In this document: positions 18,751 to 26,705 of the stretch, piece by piece
Numbering within the stretch: position 1 is the first letter of the stretch
Layout: every line of letters begins with the position of its first letter
Origin: JALJPB01 sp034111045
GTDB lineage: Bacteria; Pseudomonadota; Gammaproteobacteria; Enterobacterales; Alteromonadaceae
DNA length: 56,606 bases
Assembly (NCBI GenBank): GCA_034111045.1
Contig: JAWUYA010000061.1
Location: 1 to 56,606 of the forward strand
Reading direction: 5' to 3'
Notes under the pieces: generated by a model
Told to the model about the DNA's origin: nothing
Databases searched by the model: none
The model's input: only the letters and a program-made list of their open reading frames with translations
Program-made: the position numbers and the translations under genes

Positions 18751-18774
18751 AATATATACCCACCAAGCTGAACC
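18751..18774 (-). promoter_or_regulatory. PhoP-box-like direct repeat and -10, PepSY-phoPQ promoter
   Basis: On the minus strand, GGTTCAG-N4-GGTTCAG occupies 18785-18768 (period 11 bp). Exactly 11 bp later comes TATATT (18756-18751), a good -10. The layout (T/G)GTTYA repeated with 11-bp period just upstream of the -10 and no -35 is that of enteric PhoP boxes. The repeat and spacing are seen; PhoP binding is inferred. Confidence 0.6.
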
Positions 18775-18827
18775 TGAGCTGAACCTTATTATGACCTATC
18801 GTCACTAAAGTAGACTCTGTAACAAGC

Positions 18828-18862
18828 TGTTCAGCTTTTGTTCAGTTTCATTAGGTTTTAAT
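18828..18862 (+). promoter_or_regulatory. PhoP-box-like direct repeat and -10, divergent promoter
   Basis: TGTTCAG at 18828-18834 repeats at 18839-18845 (period 11 bp). After 11 bp comes TTTAAT (18857-18862) as -10, followed by the choice-of-anchor H gene at 18894. It mirrors the element on the other strand at 18751-18785, with the same repeat, the same period and the same distance to the -10. Confidence 0.6.
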
Positions 18863-18893
18863 GAGGCTATAGTCACCAAGCAAGAGAAAAATT

Positions 18894-19781
18894 ATGTTAT
18901 TGATTAAAGGCTCAACTAAAGGTTCAACTAAAGGTTTAATTAAACGTTCAACAAAAAACAGGCGAATCCCTGTTTTATGTTATCTGAGTTGTTTCACTCT
19001 TATGTTATCTGTAGCCGCTAGTAGTCAAGAAAAAAGCCTTGATTTGAATAGTGATTTAATTTCGGTATCTGTAGGATTAAGTAAGGTGGAGGACAATAAT
19101 GCCAGTGATTATCGCAATGCCAGTATTTTGACAACCAAAGATAAAGCTTTAGGGTTACTTGCCGCCCCAAAGGTCAGTCGTCATCAACATATCGCCGTTA
19201 AAAACGGGGCAAGAAATAAAGCGAGTAAAGCCAATAAAAACACGACTAATACAACGAAAAGTGTTAATTATCATCACAGCTTTAGTATTTATAATGCTTT
19301 TAGTTATTTGTTGGATGATGATGATGGTGACGGATATTACCAAACGTTTAGCGTGGTATTCGATGCTGACTTACTGAGTCATTCTGCCCTTGACAGTGCC
19401 TACGTTTACGCTGAGTTATATTTAAGTCAAAATGGCGGACCTTGGATCTATTACCACACCACGGATGACTTTATTATTGATGATAACAGTGATAATGATG
19501 AATATGAGGTAATAACAACACTTCATGAAGGCTTTAGCCCTGACAGTTATGACGTATTAATTGATTTATATGAAGTAGGTTTTGACGATATAGTGGCAAC
19601 CTACGGTTCAGATGATAATAATGCCCTTTATGCATTACCACTTGAAAGTGCTGATGTTGATAGTAAATATATTGTTGAAGTTTATGATCATTATGCCGGT
19701 AGTATGTCGGTGAATTGGCTACTAATGTCAATAATGTTGTTTGGTGTGCGTTTCGCAGGTAAACCCATTAACAACAGTTAA
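18894..19781 (+). CDS. choice-of-anchor H family protein
   Basis: 295 residues. A short repetitive N-terminus (KGSTKGSTKGLIKRSTKN) precedes a signal-like hydrophobic stretch at about 26-44. The centre holds the family core: YNAFSYLLDDDDGDGYYQTFSVVFDADL, whose acidic cluster suggests calcium binding, then YVYAELYLSQNGGPW and DSYDVLIDLYE. The C-terminus GSMSVNWLLMSIMLFGVRF is a short hydrophobic anchor followed by a basic residue, resembling surface-sorting tails but without the GG pair. Expected at the cell surface; function unknown. It is divergent from PepSY-phoPQ and probably PhoP-controlled. Further start codons within the repeat region are possible. Confidence 0.7.
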   Translation: MLLIKGSTKGSTKGLIKRSTKNRRIPVLCYLSCFTLMLSVAASSQEKSLDLNSDLISVSVGLSKVEDNNASDYRNASILTTKDKALGLLAAPKVSRHQHIAVKNGARNKASKANKNTTNTTKSVNYHHSFSIYNAFSYLLDDDDGDGYYQTFSVVFDADLLSHSALDSAYVYAELYLSQNGGPWIYYHTTDDFIIDDNSDNDEYEVITTLHEGFSPDSYDVLIDLYEVGFDDIVATYGSDDNNALYALPLESADVDSKYIVEVYDHYAGSMSVNWLLMSIMLFGVRFAGKPINNS

Positions 19782-19806
19782 GCTCTCTACTTTGATTAAT
19801 GAGCCT

Positions 19807-19843
19807 TTGCACTTTGATTAGTTAACCACTAACCAAAGTGCAA
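19807..19843. terminator. hairpin overlapping the 3' end of the LysE-family gene
   Basis: TTGCACTTTG at 19807-19816 pairs with CAAAGTGCAA at 19834-19843. The right arm lies inside the last codons of the leftward LysE-family gene. It sits between convergent genes and may end both transcripts, although no long U tract follows. Confidence 0.4.
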
Positions 19844-20438
19844 CTAAAATCATCAATGTGCCAGAGATTTTGTTAAGGCGCTTTACGTTATCACCTTGGG
19901 TTAACAATCTACCTAAGGTTTTTCCACCCGTAGCATATAGCAACATACATGAAAACTCGGAGACTAAAATAACTGCAACTAATATCACTAATTGTGCTGT
20001 TAAAGCAATATTTGGGTTGATAAAAGGGGGTAATAAGGACACCATAAATGCCCACCCTTTGGGGTTAGCAATGGCGGTAATAAAGCCCTGATTAAAGAGA
20101 TTTTTTCTATTGACCTTATTGGTTGGTAATGTGTTGTTGATGGCGAGCTTGCCTTTTGAACGCCACATATTGATGCCGATATAAAACAAATAGGCGGCAC
20201 CTAGAAGTTTTAACCCACTAAAGAGTTGAGGGAACTGTAGCATCACCGAAGACACACCAATAACGGCCGAAATAGCCACTAAAGCCACACCTAGCAACTC
20301 TCCCCACATCATCCAAAATGTATTGCGCACACCAATAGACATGCCCAAAGCCATCGCTAGAGTCATGCACATACCAGGAGTTATGCTGACTAAAAAAAAG
20401 GTGGGAATAAAAAGAGCGAGTAGGGTGGTATCTATCAA
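19818..20438 (-). CDS. LysE/RhtB family amino-acid exporter
   Basis: 206 residues with six predicted membrane segments. The family signature is seen at the N-terminus: FLVSITPGMCMTLAMALGMSIG, then GLKLLGAAYLFYIGINMWRS, and GFITAIANPKGWAFMVSLLPPFI. It exports amino acids or similar small metabolites across the inner membrane by proton exchange (family knowledge); the substrate cannot be told. Monocistronic. Confidence 0.85.
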   Translation of the reverse strand: MIDTTLLALFIPTFFLVSITPGMCMTLAMALGMSIGVRNTFWMMWGELLGVALVAISAVIGVSSVMLQFPQLFSGLKLLGAAYLFYIGINMWRSKGKLAINNTLPTNKVNRKNLFNQGFITAIANPKGWAFMVSLLPPFINPNIALTAQLVILVAVILVSEFSCMLLYATGGKTLGRLLTQGDNVKRLNKISGTLMILVALWLVVN

Positions 20439-20840
20439 AAAAATTCTTCTTGTTATTTTTAAGACCAGTTATATGAAATTAAGCTTTTATAGCGTTAATG
20501 ATAGCGGAACAGCTATTATAAAAATACGGCAGAGCATAAAATTTTAATCAGTGAATACTTAATTAGCGCATTTTAACCGTTCTCGATTCTTGATAAGTGA
20601 TTATAAATATGTCACCGAACGAGTAAATCAACATATTACTAACGTTTTATGACCGTCCTCTCTTTTAACTAACCAGAATATATAAGTGACTATGCTAATG
20701 GTGATATTTAGCTAATTACTGTAATACGAAGCAGTGAACTTAAGCCATTTGCTGTGAGTCACTAAATAGATTTTATATAACGGCTTTTCTTGGTGCTTTA
20801 CCTTTTATATTGGCTAATATTGTTTGTTTGGGATTTTCAT
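20439..20840. other. intergenic region without a gene
   Basis: This is AT-rich sequence upstream of the LysE-family gene and contains its promoter; a 74-residue plus-strand frame starting inside that gene is a shadow. Nothing else is recognised. Confidence 0.35.
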
Positions 20841-21335
20841 TTACGCTAAATCCAAATATATGTCTTTAGGAATATCTACTGCATAAAACTCATTGCTAAC
20901 TTTCGATTTTTAAGGGAACTCACCAACTTCAACCCCGAGTATCAGATTATTACCTTTGATACAAACAGCTAGAGAATAGAAGCGCTAATCTTCACAATAA
21001 TAACCGATAAATTGTTTAAGTTTTTCCACCGGTATATAAAGCGGGTGCATTTCTCAGTATTGATGTATTGGTTGCCTTATAATTTTCTGCAAGGAATATA
21101 TCAGCGACCTGATAGACTTTTTCAGTTGCTCGGCGATCAGAACGATTACTCAAAAAAAATGACAGAAAATTTTACTCGGGAAAGCGAATTAGTTCGGATC
21201 TCAATTAAACAAAATAACACAGTGACTAATGGTTTTTAACCCCTTACATTCATCAATGAGCAAACCCGATGCATAATCCAAGACATCACCATTGTTGAGT
21301 TGCCCCTGTGGCACTCACCATTTGAAATCAACTAG
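20841..21335 (-). pseudogene. remnant of a class C beta-lactamase-related serine hydrolase
   Basis: Reading the minus strand from about 21335 downwards gives recognisable pieces of the 3' half of this family, broken by stops and frame changes. LNNGDVLDYASGLLIDECKG with LKTISH is the usual DYA-GL-YKG-HSG region. SELIRFPE, stop, NF with LSNRSD and EKVYQVADIFLAEN is the usual RFPE-F-V-LSN-ADIFL region. PVEKLKQFIGYYCED, stop, and SNEFYAVDIPKD belong to the C-terminal beta domain. The catalytic SxxK half is missing. This is a decayed gene; the 75-residue plus-strand frame at 21012 is its shadow. Confidence 0.65.
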
Positions 21336-21819
21336 GTAAGCGGACAATTTTTTTGCTACTCGCTAATAGACGCTATGTTTCCATTTTACTCATTCGTTAT
21401 TTTTTTTAGCTGAAATTATGACCGTTCCGCGCAAAAAAAATAATTAGAACAATAAATACCTAGGTCTGGTTAGGCTCCCCTGCTTGATATTAAAAAATAT
21501 TATTGAACCAATCATCTGATTAACATTTTTAAGAATAACTTCACTTTAATTAAAAGCTATTGGCTAACATGTTGAACAGCCTTTATTTTTATAACTAACC
21601 GTTAAAACCAATGAATTTGCCTATTTTATACTGTAGATGTTATTATATATAAGGTTTTCATCCATTGACTGTTTAAGCTAATGAATGAATGAATGATTTA
21701 TCAGGTATATATTATTTCACATTGTGATTAACAATTATTAACAATAAGGCAGACTTTAATTAATTGTAGAGATGATTAAATTCTCTGCACTTTTGCTTTA
21801 TTAACTCGACAGGATAAAA
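21336..21819. other. AT-rich intergenic region without a gene
   Basis: No further part of the serine hydrolase could be traced upstream. The last 100 bp must contain the promoter of the CheY-like gene; ATTAACAATTATTAACAATAAG near 21729 is a repeated TTAACAA motif. Confidence 0.3.
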
Positions 21820-22185
21820 ATGACAATTTCTATATTAATTTGTGATGATTCGAATATGGCACGAAAACACCTTAAAAGCATACTTCCTCAAGGTTGGGCT
21901 GAAAACTCACAGATAGTAAAAAACGGTCAAGAGGCACTTGATGTCCTTCGCACTGAGCATATAGATCTGTTATTTCTAGATTTAACCATGCCGGTATTAG
22001 ACGGTTTTAGTGTATTAGAAATAATGCAATCTGAAGGTATGGGTGTTAATACTATTGTTGTTTCTGCTGATATTCAAAACGAAGCGAAAAAAACGGTTGA
22101 GGCCTCCGGAGCATTAGACTTTATTAGAAAGCCCATTTCTGCAGGCAAATTAATTAACGTGTTAAATAAGCATAATTTACTATGA
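21820..22185 (+). CDS. single-domain CheY-like response regulator
   Basis: 121 residues, receiver domain only. The acidic pocket is ICDDSNMAR at residues 7-15, the phospho-acceptor Asp is in LLFLDLTMPVLDG at about 53, Ser/Thr is in VVSAD and Lys is in DFIRKPIS. There is no output domain, so it acts through protein contacts such as the flagellar switch or a partner enzyme. First gene of a three-gene operon; its stop overlaps the CheC-like gene by 4 bp. Confidence 0.85.
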   Translation: MTISILICDDSNMARKHLKSILPQGWAENSQIVKNGQEALDVLRTEHIDLLFLDLTMPVLDGFSVLEIMQSEGMGVNTIVVSADIQNEAKKTVEASGALDFIRKPISAGKLINVLNKHNLL

Positions 22186-22811
22186 ACAGTGGCCCCTATT
22201 TTACCGAAGATCAACGAGACTATTTGCAAGAAATTTGTAATATAGGTATGGGGCAGGCAGGCCAATCGCTATCTGTTCTATTTGAGCAATATGTGACTTT
22301 ATCTGTCCCTTCGATTGAAATTATTTCAGAGAAAAATTTAATTACGACACTAAAACGATTGATACCTGCGGAAAAAATATCGGCGGTACGTCAGGGTTTT
22401 TATACTCATGTAGCCGATCCTAATATTTGTGGTGAATCGATTACCATCTTCAGTAAGACCGACTTCGTACAGTTGGCAGAATTAATTGATTTAGATGAGG
22501 AGGTGACGTTTGAAGTTGAGCAGGAAATGTTACTTGAAATTTCAAATATTATCAATGGTGCTTGTTTTTCAGGTATAGCTGAGCAACTATCAGAACGTCT
22601 TTTTAGTACGCCACCATCAATAATGGGGCAAGCCATCATAATTGATCATTTATTCAATAAAGATAATTTGATATGGGATCATGCGCTTTCTATAAAAATA
22701 CATTACATTATCGATAAGCATTCGTTTCAGTGCGACGTTTTGCTTTTGATGCCAGATTCTTCGGTTCAATACTTAGTAAATATTTTAAATCGGCTTATTG
22801 ATGAGTTGTAA
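22182..22811 (+). CDS. CheC-type CheY-P phosphatase
   Basis: 209 residues. It contains the CheC/CheX/FliY active-site pattern D-x3-E-x2-N-x22-P exactly, with D13, E17, N20 and P43. A second copy follows with E115, E119, N122 and P145, where the first acidic or Ser position is Glu. Two sites, as in CheC, suggest a pseudo-symmetric phosphatase with both centres intact. It should dephosphorylate a CheY-type receiver, most simply the one encoded immediately upstream with an overlapping stop/start. Cytoplasmic. The diguanylate cyclase gene begins 5 bp downstream. Confidence 0.8.
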   Translation: MNSGPYFTEDQRDYLQEICNIGMGQAGQSLSVLFEQYVTLSVPSIEIISEKNLITTLKRLIPAEKISAVRQGFYTHVADPNICGESITIFSKTDFVQLAELIDLDEEVTFEVEQEMLLEISNIINGACFSGIAEQLSERLFSTPPSIMGQAIIIDHLFNKDNLIWDHALSIKIHYIIDKHSFQCDVLLLMPDSSVQYLVNILNRLIDEL

Positions 22812-22816
22812 ATTTT

Positions 22817-23767
22817 ATGATTAAACAATTTCCTTATATTAATAATGTTATTGATTGCCTTGATAGTGGCGTTTTTGTTATAGATAAAAATTTCACTGTG
22901 CATCTGTGGAACGACTATATGGCTATTCGTTGTCAGTTCACGTCTGATGATATTGTGGGTTCAAGTCTATTTGATTGCTTTCCTGAATTACCTCAACAGT
23001 GGTTTAAAAGAAATATTAAAAGTGTTTTCCTTTTAAAGAGTCCGTCTTATTCTGCATGGGAACAAAGGGCTTATTTATTTAAGTTCCCCCATGGACGCTC
23101 TGTAACCGGAGGTGTTGAATTTATGTATCAAAATTGCTGTTTTACACCCATACTTGGTCAAGATAACAATGTTGAGTATGTTTGTGTTACCGTTAAAGAT
23201 GTTACCGATATCGCAATAGCAACCCTGAAACTTCAAAATACCGTGACCGAATTAGAGCGTATCAACAGCATTGATGGTTTAACACAAGTGTATAACCGGT
23301 CTCATTGGGAAAAATGTTTTCGAAATGAAGTTGACCGAGTTAACCGATATGAACACCCGGTGTCTCTTATTATGTTTGACATGGACTTTTTTAAAAAAAT
23401 CAACGATAAGTACGGCCATTTGTGTGGCGATGAAGTACTGAGGGAAACTACCAGACGCTGTACTAATTCATTACGTTCAGTTGATGTTCTAGGGCGTTAC
23501 GGCGGTGAAGAATTTTGTATATTTTTACCTGAAGTCGAGTTAACTGGTGCAGCCTATCTAGCTGAAAAGCTAAGACATATCATTTCTGATACACCTGTCT
23601 ATTATAACTCACTAGCCGTGTCTATATCTGTCAGTATTGGTTTTACCTGCTCTCGTTCAACAACCAATAATTACGAACAACTTATTAGTGAAGCGGATAC
23701 TGCTTTATATGCCGCAAAAAATAACGGACGTGCTCAATGTATTAGCTTTTTTGATTGCGATGTTTAA
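22817..23767 (+). CDS. PAS-GGDEF diguanylate cyclase
   Basis: 316 residues. A PAS domain is at about 1-130 (VIDCLDSGVFVIDKNFTVHLWN). The GGDEF domain is at about 150-312 with active-site GGEEF at 229-233 (GRYGGEEFCIF). The I-site RSVD at 220-223 stands five residues before it, so product inhibition is likely. It makes cyclic di-GMP from GTP. No membrane segment. Third gene of the CheY-CheC-cyclase operon, linking a receiver/phosphatase pair to a c-di-GMP output. Confidence 0.9.
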   Translation: MIKQFPYINNVIDCLDSGVFVIDKNFTVHLWNDYMAIRCQFTSDDIVGSSLFDCFPELPQQWFKRNIKSVFLLKSPSYSAWEQRAYLFKFPHGRSVTGGVEFMYQNCCFTPILGQDNNVEYVCVTVKDVTDIAIATLKLQNTVTELERINSIDGLTQVYNRSHWEKCFRNEVDRVNRYEHPVSLIMFDMDFFKKINDKYGHLCGDEVLRETTRRCTNSLRSVDVLGRYGGEEFCIFLPEVELTGAAYLAEKLRHIISDTPVYYNSLAVSISVSIGFTCSRSTTNNYEQLISEADTALYAAKNNGRAQCISFFDCDV

Positions 23768-23940
23768 GCGAGCAAAAAACTAACTGCCAATCTGATTATT
23801 GCCCTAACAGATAAAATAGTTACCCCTTTAACGCACAAGCATTGCACTCACACGTTTAATCAAAGCCGCCATATACCTCTGTATTTAAAGCATCAGTAGT
23901 ATCTAATATTCAATAGGTGATATTCATCAAATCATCATAA

Positions 23941-24365
23941 CGACACCCCTATCACTGTATCCATTATTTTTGTTTATTAGGCTCTGTCGGGTAATTTTAG
24001 GCAAGCTTCAATATGAGCCCTGTTTAGTAAAATGAAAATCTGAGAATAAGCTTAGCATATCTTCTTCCCTACTAGTTTTTGTTGAATATGTTTTATTGGT
24101 CACCCTTGTTTAGCTAGAATTTTCACTATGATCTTCATGGTGATGGATAACTAATACATGATTAATTTCATGTCGCTTAATAAAGCTGTCTACATATTAT
24201 CCCTGGCTTATTGGCCCCATATCAATAACAGTTTCTTGGTATTGATAGACAATAAAACTGGTATTGATACCTTTGTTAAATCGTCAAACTCTTATGCCGG
24301 ATACTGGTCTAAAATTTACTTGCTCAATAACTTCATCAACAATATTTAAATAACAGTTGTGGTAT
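23941..24365 (-). pseudogene. remnant of an MBL-fold metallo-hydrolase
   Basis: One minus-strand frame running down from about 24365 reads as the N-terminal half of an MBL-fold hydrolase with in-frame stops. Seen in order are RPVSGIRV, stop, RFNKGINTSFIVYQYQE, TVIDMGPISQG, stop, YVDSFIKRHEINHVLVI and HHHEDHSEN. The last is the zinc motif HxHxDH, encoded at 24145-24128. Weaker text continues to about 23941 with more stops. The gene is decayed. The 63-residue plus-strand frame at 24158 is its shadow. The flanks 23768-23940 and 24366-24522 hold nothing recognisable. Confidence 0.7.
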
Positions 24366-24522
24366 GACCCCTTTAACTTGTCGGTTATCACCTTGTAAAA
24401 CATAACGAAGTACTTCTTTAAAGTTAAAATAAAAAAGTTATGAGTTTAACGACTAAATCGCACTTAACTCAGCGTGTATCAACAAATTTACACTGAAGTT
24501 TTAGTTATTGTGATACACATCT

Positions 24523-24559
24523 TGATGCACTTTGATTCTATGAGTATCATAAAATCAAG
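24523..24559 (+). promoter_or_regulatory. paa promoter overlapped by a candidate PaaX operator
   Basis: The -35 is TTGATG (24523-24528) and the -10 is TATCAT (24546-24551), 17 bp apart. A palindrome centred on 24546 has arms TTGATTCTATGA and TCATAAAATCAA (24533-24544 and 24548-24559), which match at 11 of 12 positions and cover the -10. Repressor binding here would block RNA polymerase. PaaX, encoded downstream, is the natural candidate and is known in E. coli to bind sites containing TGATTC. The assignment is inferred. Confidence 0.55.
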
Positions 24560-24600
24560 TTAATCATTTATTATCAAAATTTGTTAGGGAAGCCGCACTT

Positions 24601-25554
24601 ATGCAAGCTGTAAAACCCCATAAAAAGTTAACACCAGATCAGGAGTTAACCAAATTTGAACAGAAAATTGCTGACGAACAAAAAATAGAACCTACTGACT
24701 GGATGCCAGAAGCGTATCGTAAAAACGTTATTCGGCAAATGTCGCAACACGCTCACTCAGAAGTCATTGGTATGCAGCCCGAAGGCAATTGGATCACTCG
24801 TGCACCGACACTGCGCCGTAAAGCAATATTACTGTCTAAAGTGCAAGATGAAGCTGGTCATGGCCTATATCTTTATAGCGCCACAGAATCTTTAGGTATT
24901 AGTCGATCAAAAATGATTGAAGCACTGCAATCAGGCGAAGCAAAATACGCCCAAATATTTAATTACCCAACACTCTCGTGGGCTGATATTGGTGCCATTG
25001 GTTGGTTAGTCGATGGCGCTGCTATTGTTAATCAAATTACTTTACAGCGCACCTCATATGGTCCTTATTCACGGGCTATGGTAAGAATTTGTAAAGAAGA
25101 AAGTTTTCATCAACGCCAAGGTTACGAGATCATGTTTGTAATGGCAAAAGGAACGCCGGTGCAAAAGCAAATGGCGCAAGATGCACTGAATCGTTTTTGG
25201 TGGCCATCATTAATGATGTTTGGCCCACACGATGCCGAGTCTGCACATTCAAGTCAGTCAATGGCTTGGAAAATTAAACGTATGTCAAATGATGATTTAC
25301 GCCAAAAATTTATTGACCAAACGGTACCACAAATTGAAATTTTAGGATTAGACATTCCTGACCCGGATATTAAATGGAATGAACAACGGGGTCACTTTGA
25401 TAGTGGTGAAATTAACTGGCAAGAATTTAAATCTGTGGTTAATGGCTCAGGTCCATGTAATTACCAACGAATTAAACACCACAAAGCCGCTGATCAAGAA
25501 GGTGAGTGGGTACGAGAAGCTGTTAACGCTTATCGACTTAAGCAAGGCAGTTAA
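24601..25554 (+). CDS. paaA: phenylacetyl-CoA 1,2-epoxidase, catalytic subunit PaaA
   Basis: 317 residues (E. coli PaaA is about 309). Ferritin-like di-iron oxygenase subunit that epoxidises the ring of phenylacetyl-CoA as part of PaaABCE. The iron-ligand motifs are visible: DEAGHGLYLY (ExxH) and KEESFHQRQGYE. The core signature MFGPHDAESAHSSQSM is also present. First gene of paaABCDEX, 42 bp upstream of paaB. GGGAAG precedes the ATG. Confidence 0.95.
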   Translation: MQAVKPHKKLTPDQELTKFEQKIADEQKIEPTDWMPEAYRKNVIRQMSQHAHSEVIGMQPEGNWITRAPTLRRKAILLSKVQDEAGHGLYLYSATESLGISRSKMIEALQSGEAKYAQIFNYPTLSWADIGAIGWLVDGAAIVNQITLQRTSYGPYSRAMVRICKEESFHQRQGYEIMFVMAKGTPVQKQMAQDALNRFWWPSLMMFGPHDAESAHSSQSMAWKIKRMSNDDLRQKFIDQTVPQIEILGLDIPDPDIKWNEQRGHFDSGEINWQEFKSVVNGSGPCNYQRIKHHKAADQEGEWVREAVNAYRLKQGS

Positions 25555-25595
25555 CCAGCGCTAGATCAAGTAACAGAGAATAAAAGGGCTTGAAA

Positions 25596-25883
25596 ATGCA
25601 ACAAGAAAAACTAACGGTTTATGAAGTATTCATTCGTTCCAATCGTGGATTAGATCACAAACATGTAGGCAGCTTACATGCTCAAAGCCCTGAGCAGGCA
25701 TTGATGTATGCTCGAGATTGTTATATACGCCGCTCTGAAGGTGTCAGTATATGGGTGGTTGAGTCGACTAATATTACTGCATCTGATGAAAGTGATATTG
25801 AAAGTTATGTTGACCCTATGGACGACAAACCTTATCGTCATGCGACACATTATGTGTTGCCTGATAAAGTTCGCAGCATGTAA
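25596..25883 (+). CDS. paaB: phenylacetyl-CoA epoxidase subunit PaaB
   Basis: 95 residues, the usual PaaB length. The ATG at 25596 is used because AAAAGGG lies seven bases upstream; an in-frame TTG at 25590 is less likely. The family text is complete: YEVFIRSNRGLDHKHVGSLHA, ALMYARDCYIRRSEGVSIWVV. It is a structural subunit that bridges the PaaAC assemblies. Its stop touches the paaC region. Confidence 0.95.
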   Translation: MQQEKLTVYEVFIRSNRGLDHKHVGSLHAQSPEQALMYARDCYIRRSEGVSIWVVESTNITASDESDIESYVDPMDDKPYRHATHYVLPDKVRSM

Positions 25884-25894
25884 TGGAGGTCACG

Positions 25895-26689
25895 ATGGAA
25901 GTAGCAACAGCAAGTGCAAAGACTTTTGATATTGGACAGCAAAGTCCATTATCTCGTTTTGTCCTTGGTTTAGCTGATGACGCATTGGTGTTAAGTCATC
26001 GGCTCTCGCAATGGTGCTCAAAGGCTCCTTATTTAGAAGAAGACATTGCCCTTTCAAATGTCGCCCTTGATTACATCGGCCGCGCTAGAATGTTTTATCA
26101 ATATGCGGCAATAATTGAAGATAAAGGCCGTAATGAGGATGATCTCGCTTATTTAAGAGATGAGCGCCAATACACCAATTTATTGATACATGAACTGCCT
26201 AAAGGTGATTTTGCTTTTACTATGGTGCGACAATTTTTAGTGGATGTATTTTATAATATGTACCTAGAGCAATTATTAGCATCAACAGATGAAACTATCG
26301 CTGCTATTGCAGCAAAAGCGGTTAAAGAAACTCGTTATCACCTCAAACGCAGTGAGCCTTGGATCACTCAATTATCACAAGGAACTGATGAAAGTCGTCA
26401 ACGTATTTTATGTGCGTTGGATGAATTAAAAGATTTCACTGGTGAGTTATTTGAAATGCTGGAGTGGGAAGCTCAATTAGTTGAAGCCGGTATTGCCGTA
26501 GACCGTTCAAGTTTACAAGCGCCTTGGGATGCTTATGTGCAAAAATTTCTAGCCGTATCCGAGATAGATTATCAAGACAGTAAACTACAAATTCGTGGCG
26601 GCAGAAATGGCATTCATACCGAACATTTAGGTCAAATGTTATGTGAAATGCAATATTTGCAGCGTAGCTACCCCAATATGAATTGGTAA
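25895..26689 (+). CDS. paaC: phenylacetyl-CoA epoxidase subunit PaaC
   Basis: 264 residues from the ATG at 25895, which follows GGAGGT (25885-25890). An ATG at 25883, overlapping the paaB stop, would add four residues. It is a ferritin-like but structural partner of PaaA. Seen: FVLGLADDALVLSHRLSQWCSKAP, EEDIALSNVALDYIGRARMFYQYA, and the C-terminal GRNGIHTEHLGQMLCEMQ. About 15 residues longer than E. coli PaaC at the N-terminus. Confidence 0.95.
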   Translation: MEVATASAKTFDIGQQSPLSRFVLGLADDALVLSHRLSQWCSKAPYLEEDIALSNVALDYIGRARMFYQYAAIIEDKGRNEDDLAYLRDERQYTNLLIHELPKGDFAFTMVRQFLVDVFYNMYLEQLLASTDETIAAIAAKAVKETRYHLKRSEPWITQLSQGTDESRQRILCALDELKDFTGELFEMLEWEAQLVEAGIAVDRSSLQAPWDAYVQKFLAVSEIDYQDSKLQIRGGRNGIHTEHLGQMLCEMQYLQRSYPNMNW

Positions 26690-26705
26690 CGTGTAGGTAA
26701 AGAGA

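Noticed and set aside
21012..21239. 75-residue plus-strand ORF
   Set aside because: It lies opposite the serine hydrolase remnant and owes its length to that gene's codon pattern; no ribosome site.
23979..24000. GGCTCTGTCGGGTAATTTT, similar to the ends of IS6-family elements
   Set aside because: No matching second end and no transposase text nearby; it falls in the decayed MBL-fold gene.
24158..24349. 63-residue plus-strand ORF
   Set aside because: It is the complement of the MBL-fold remnant, whose HHHEDH motif lies on the other strand; the plus-strand text has no family character.
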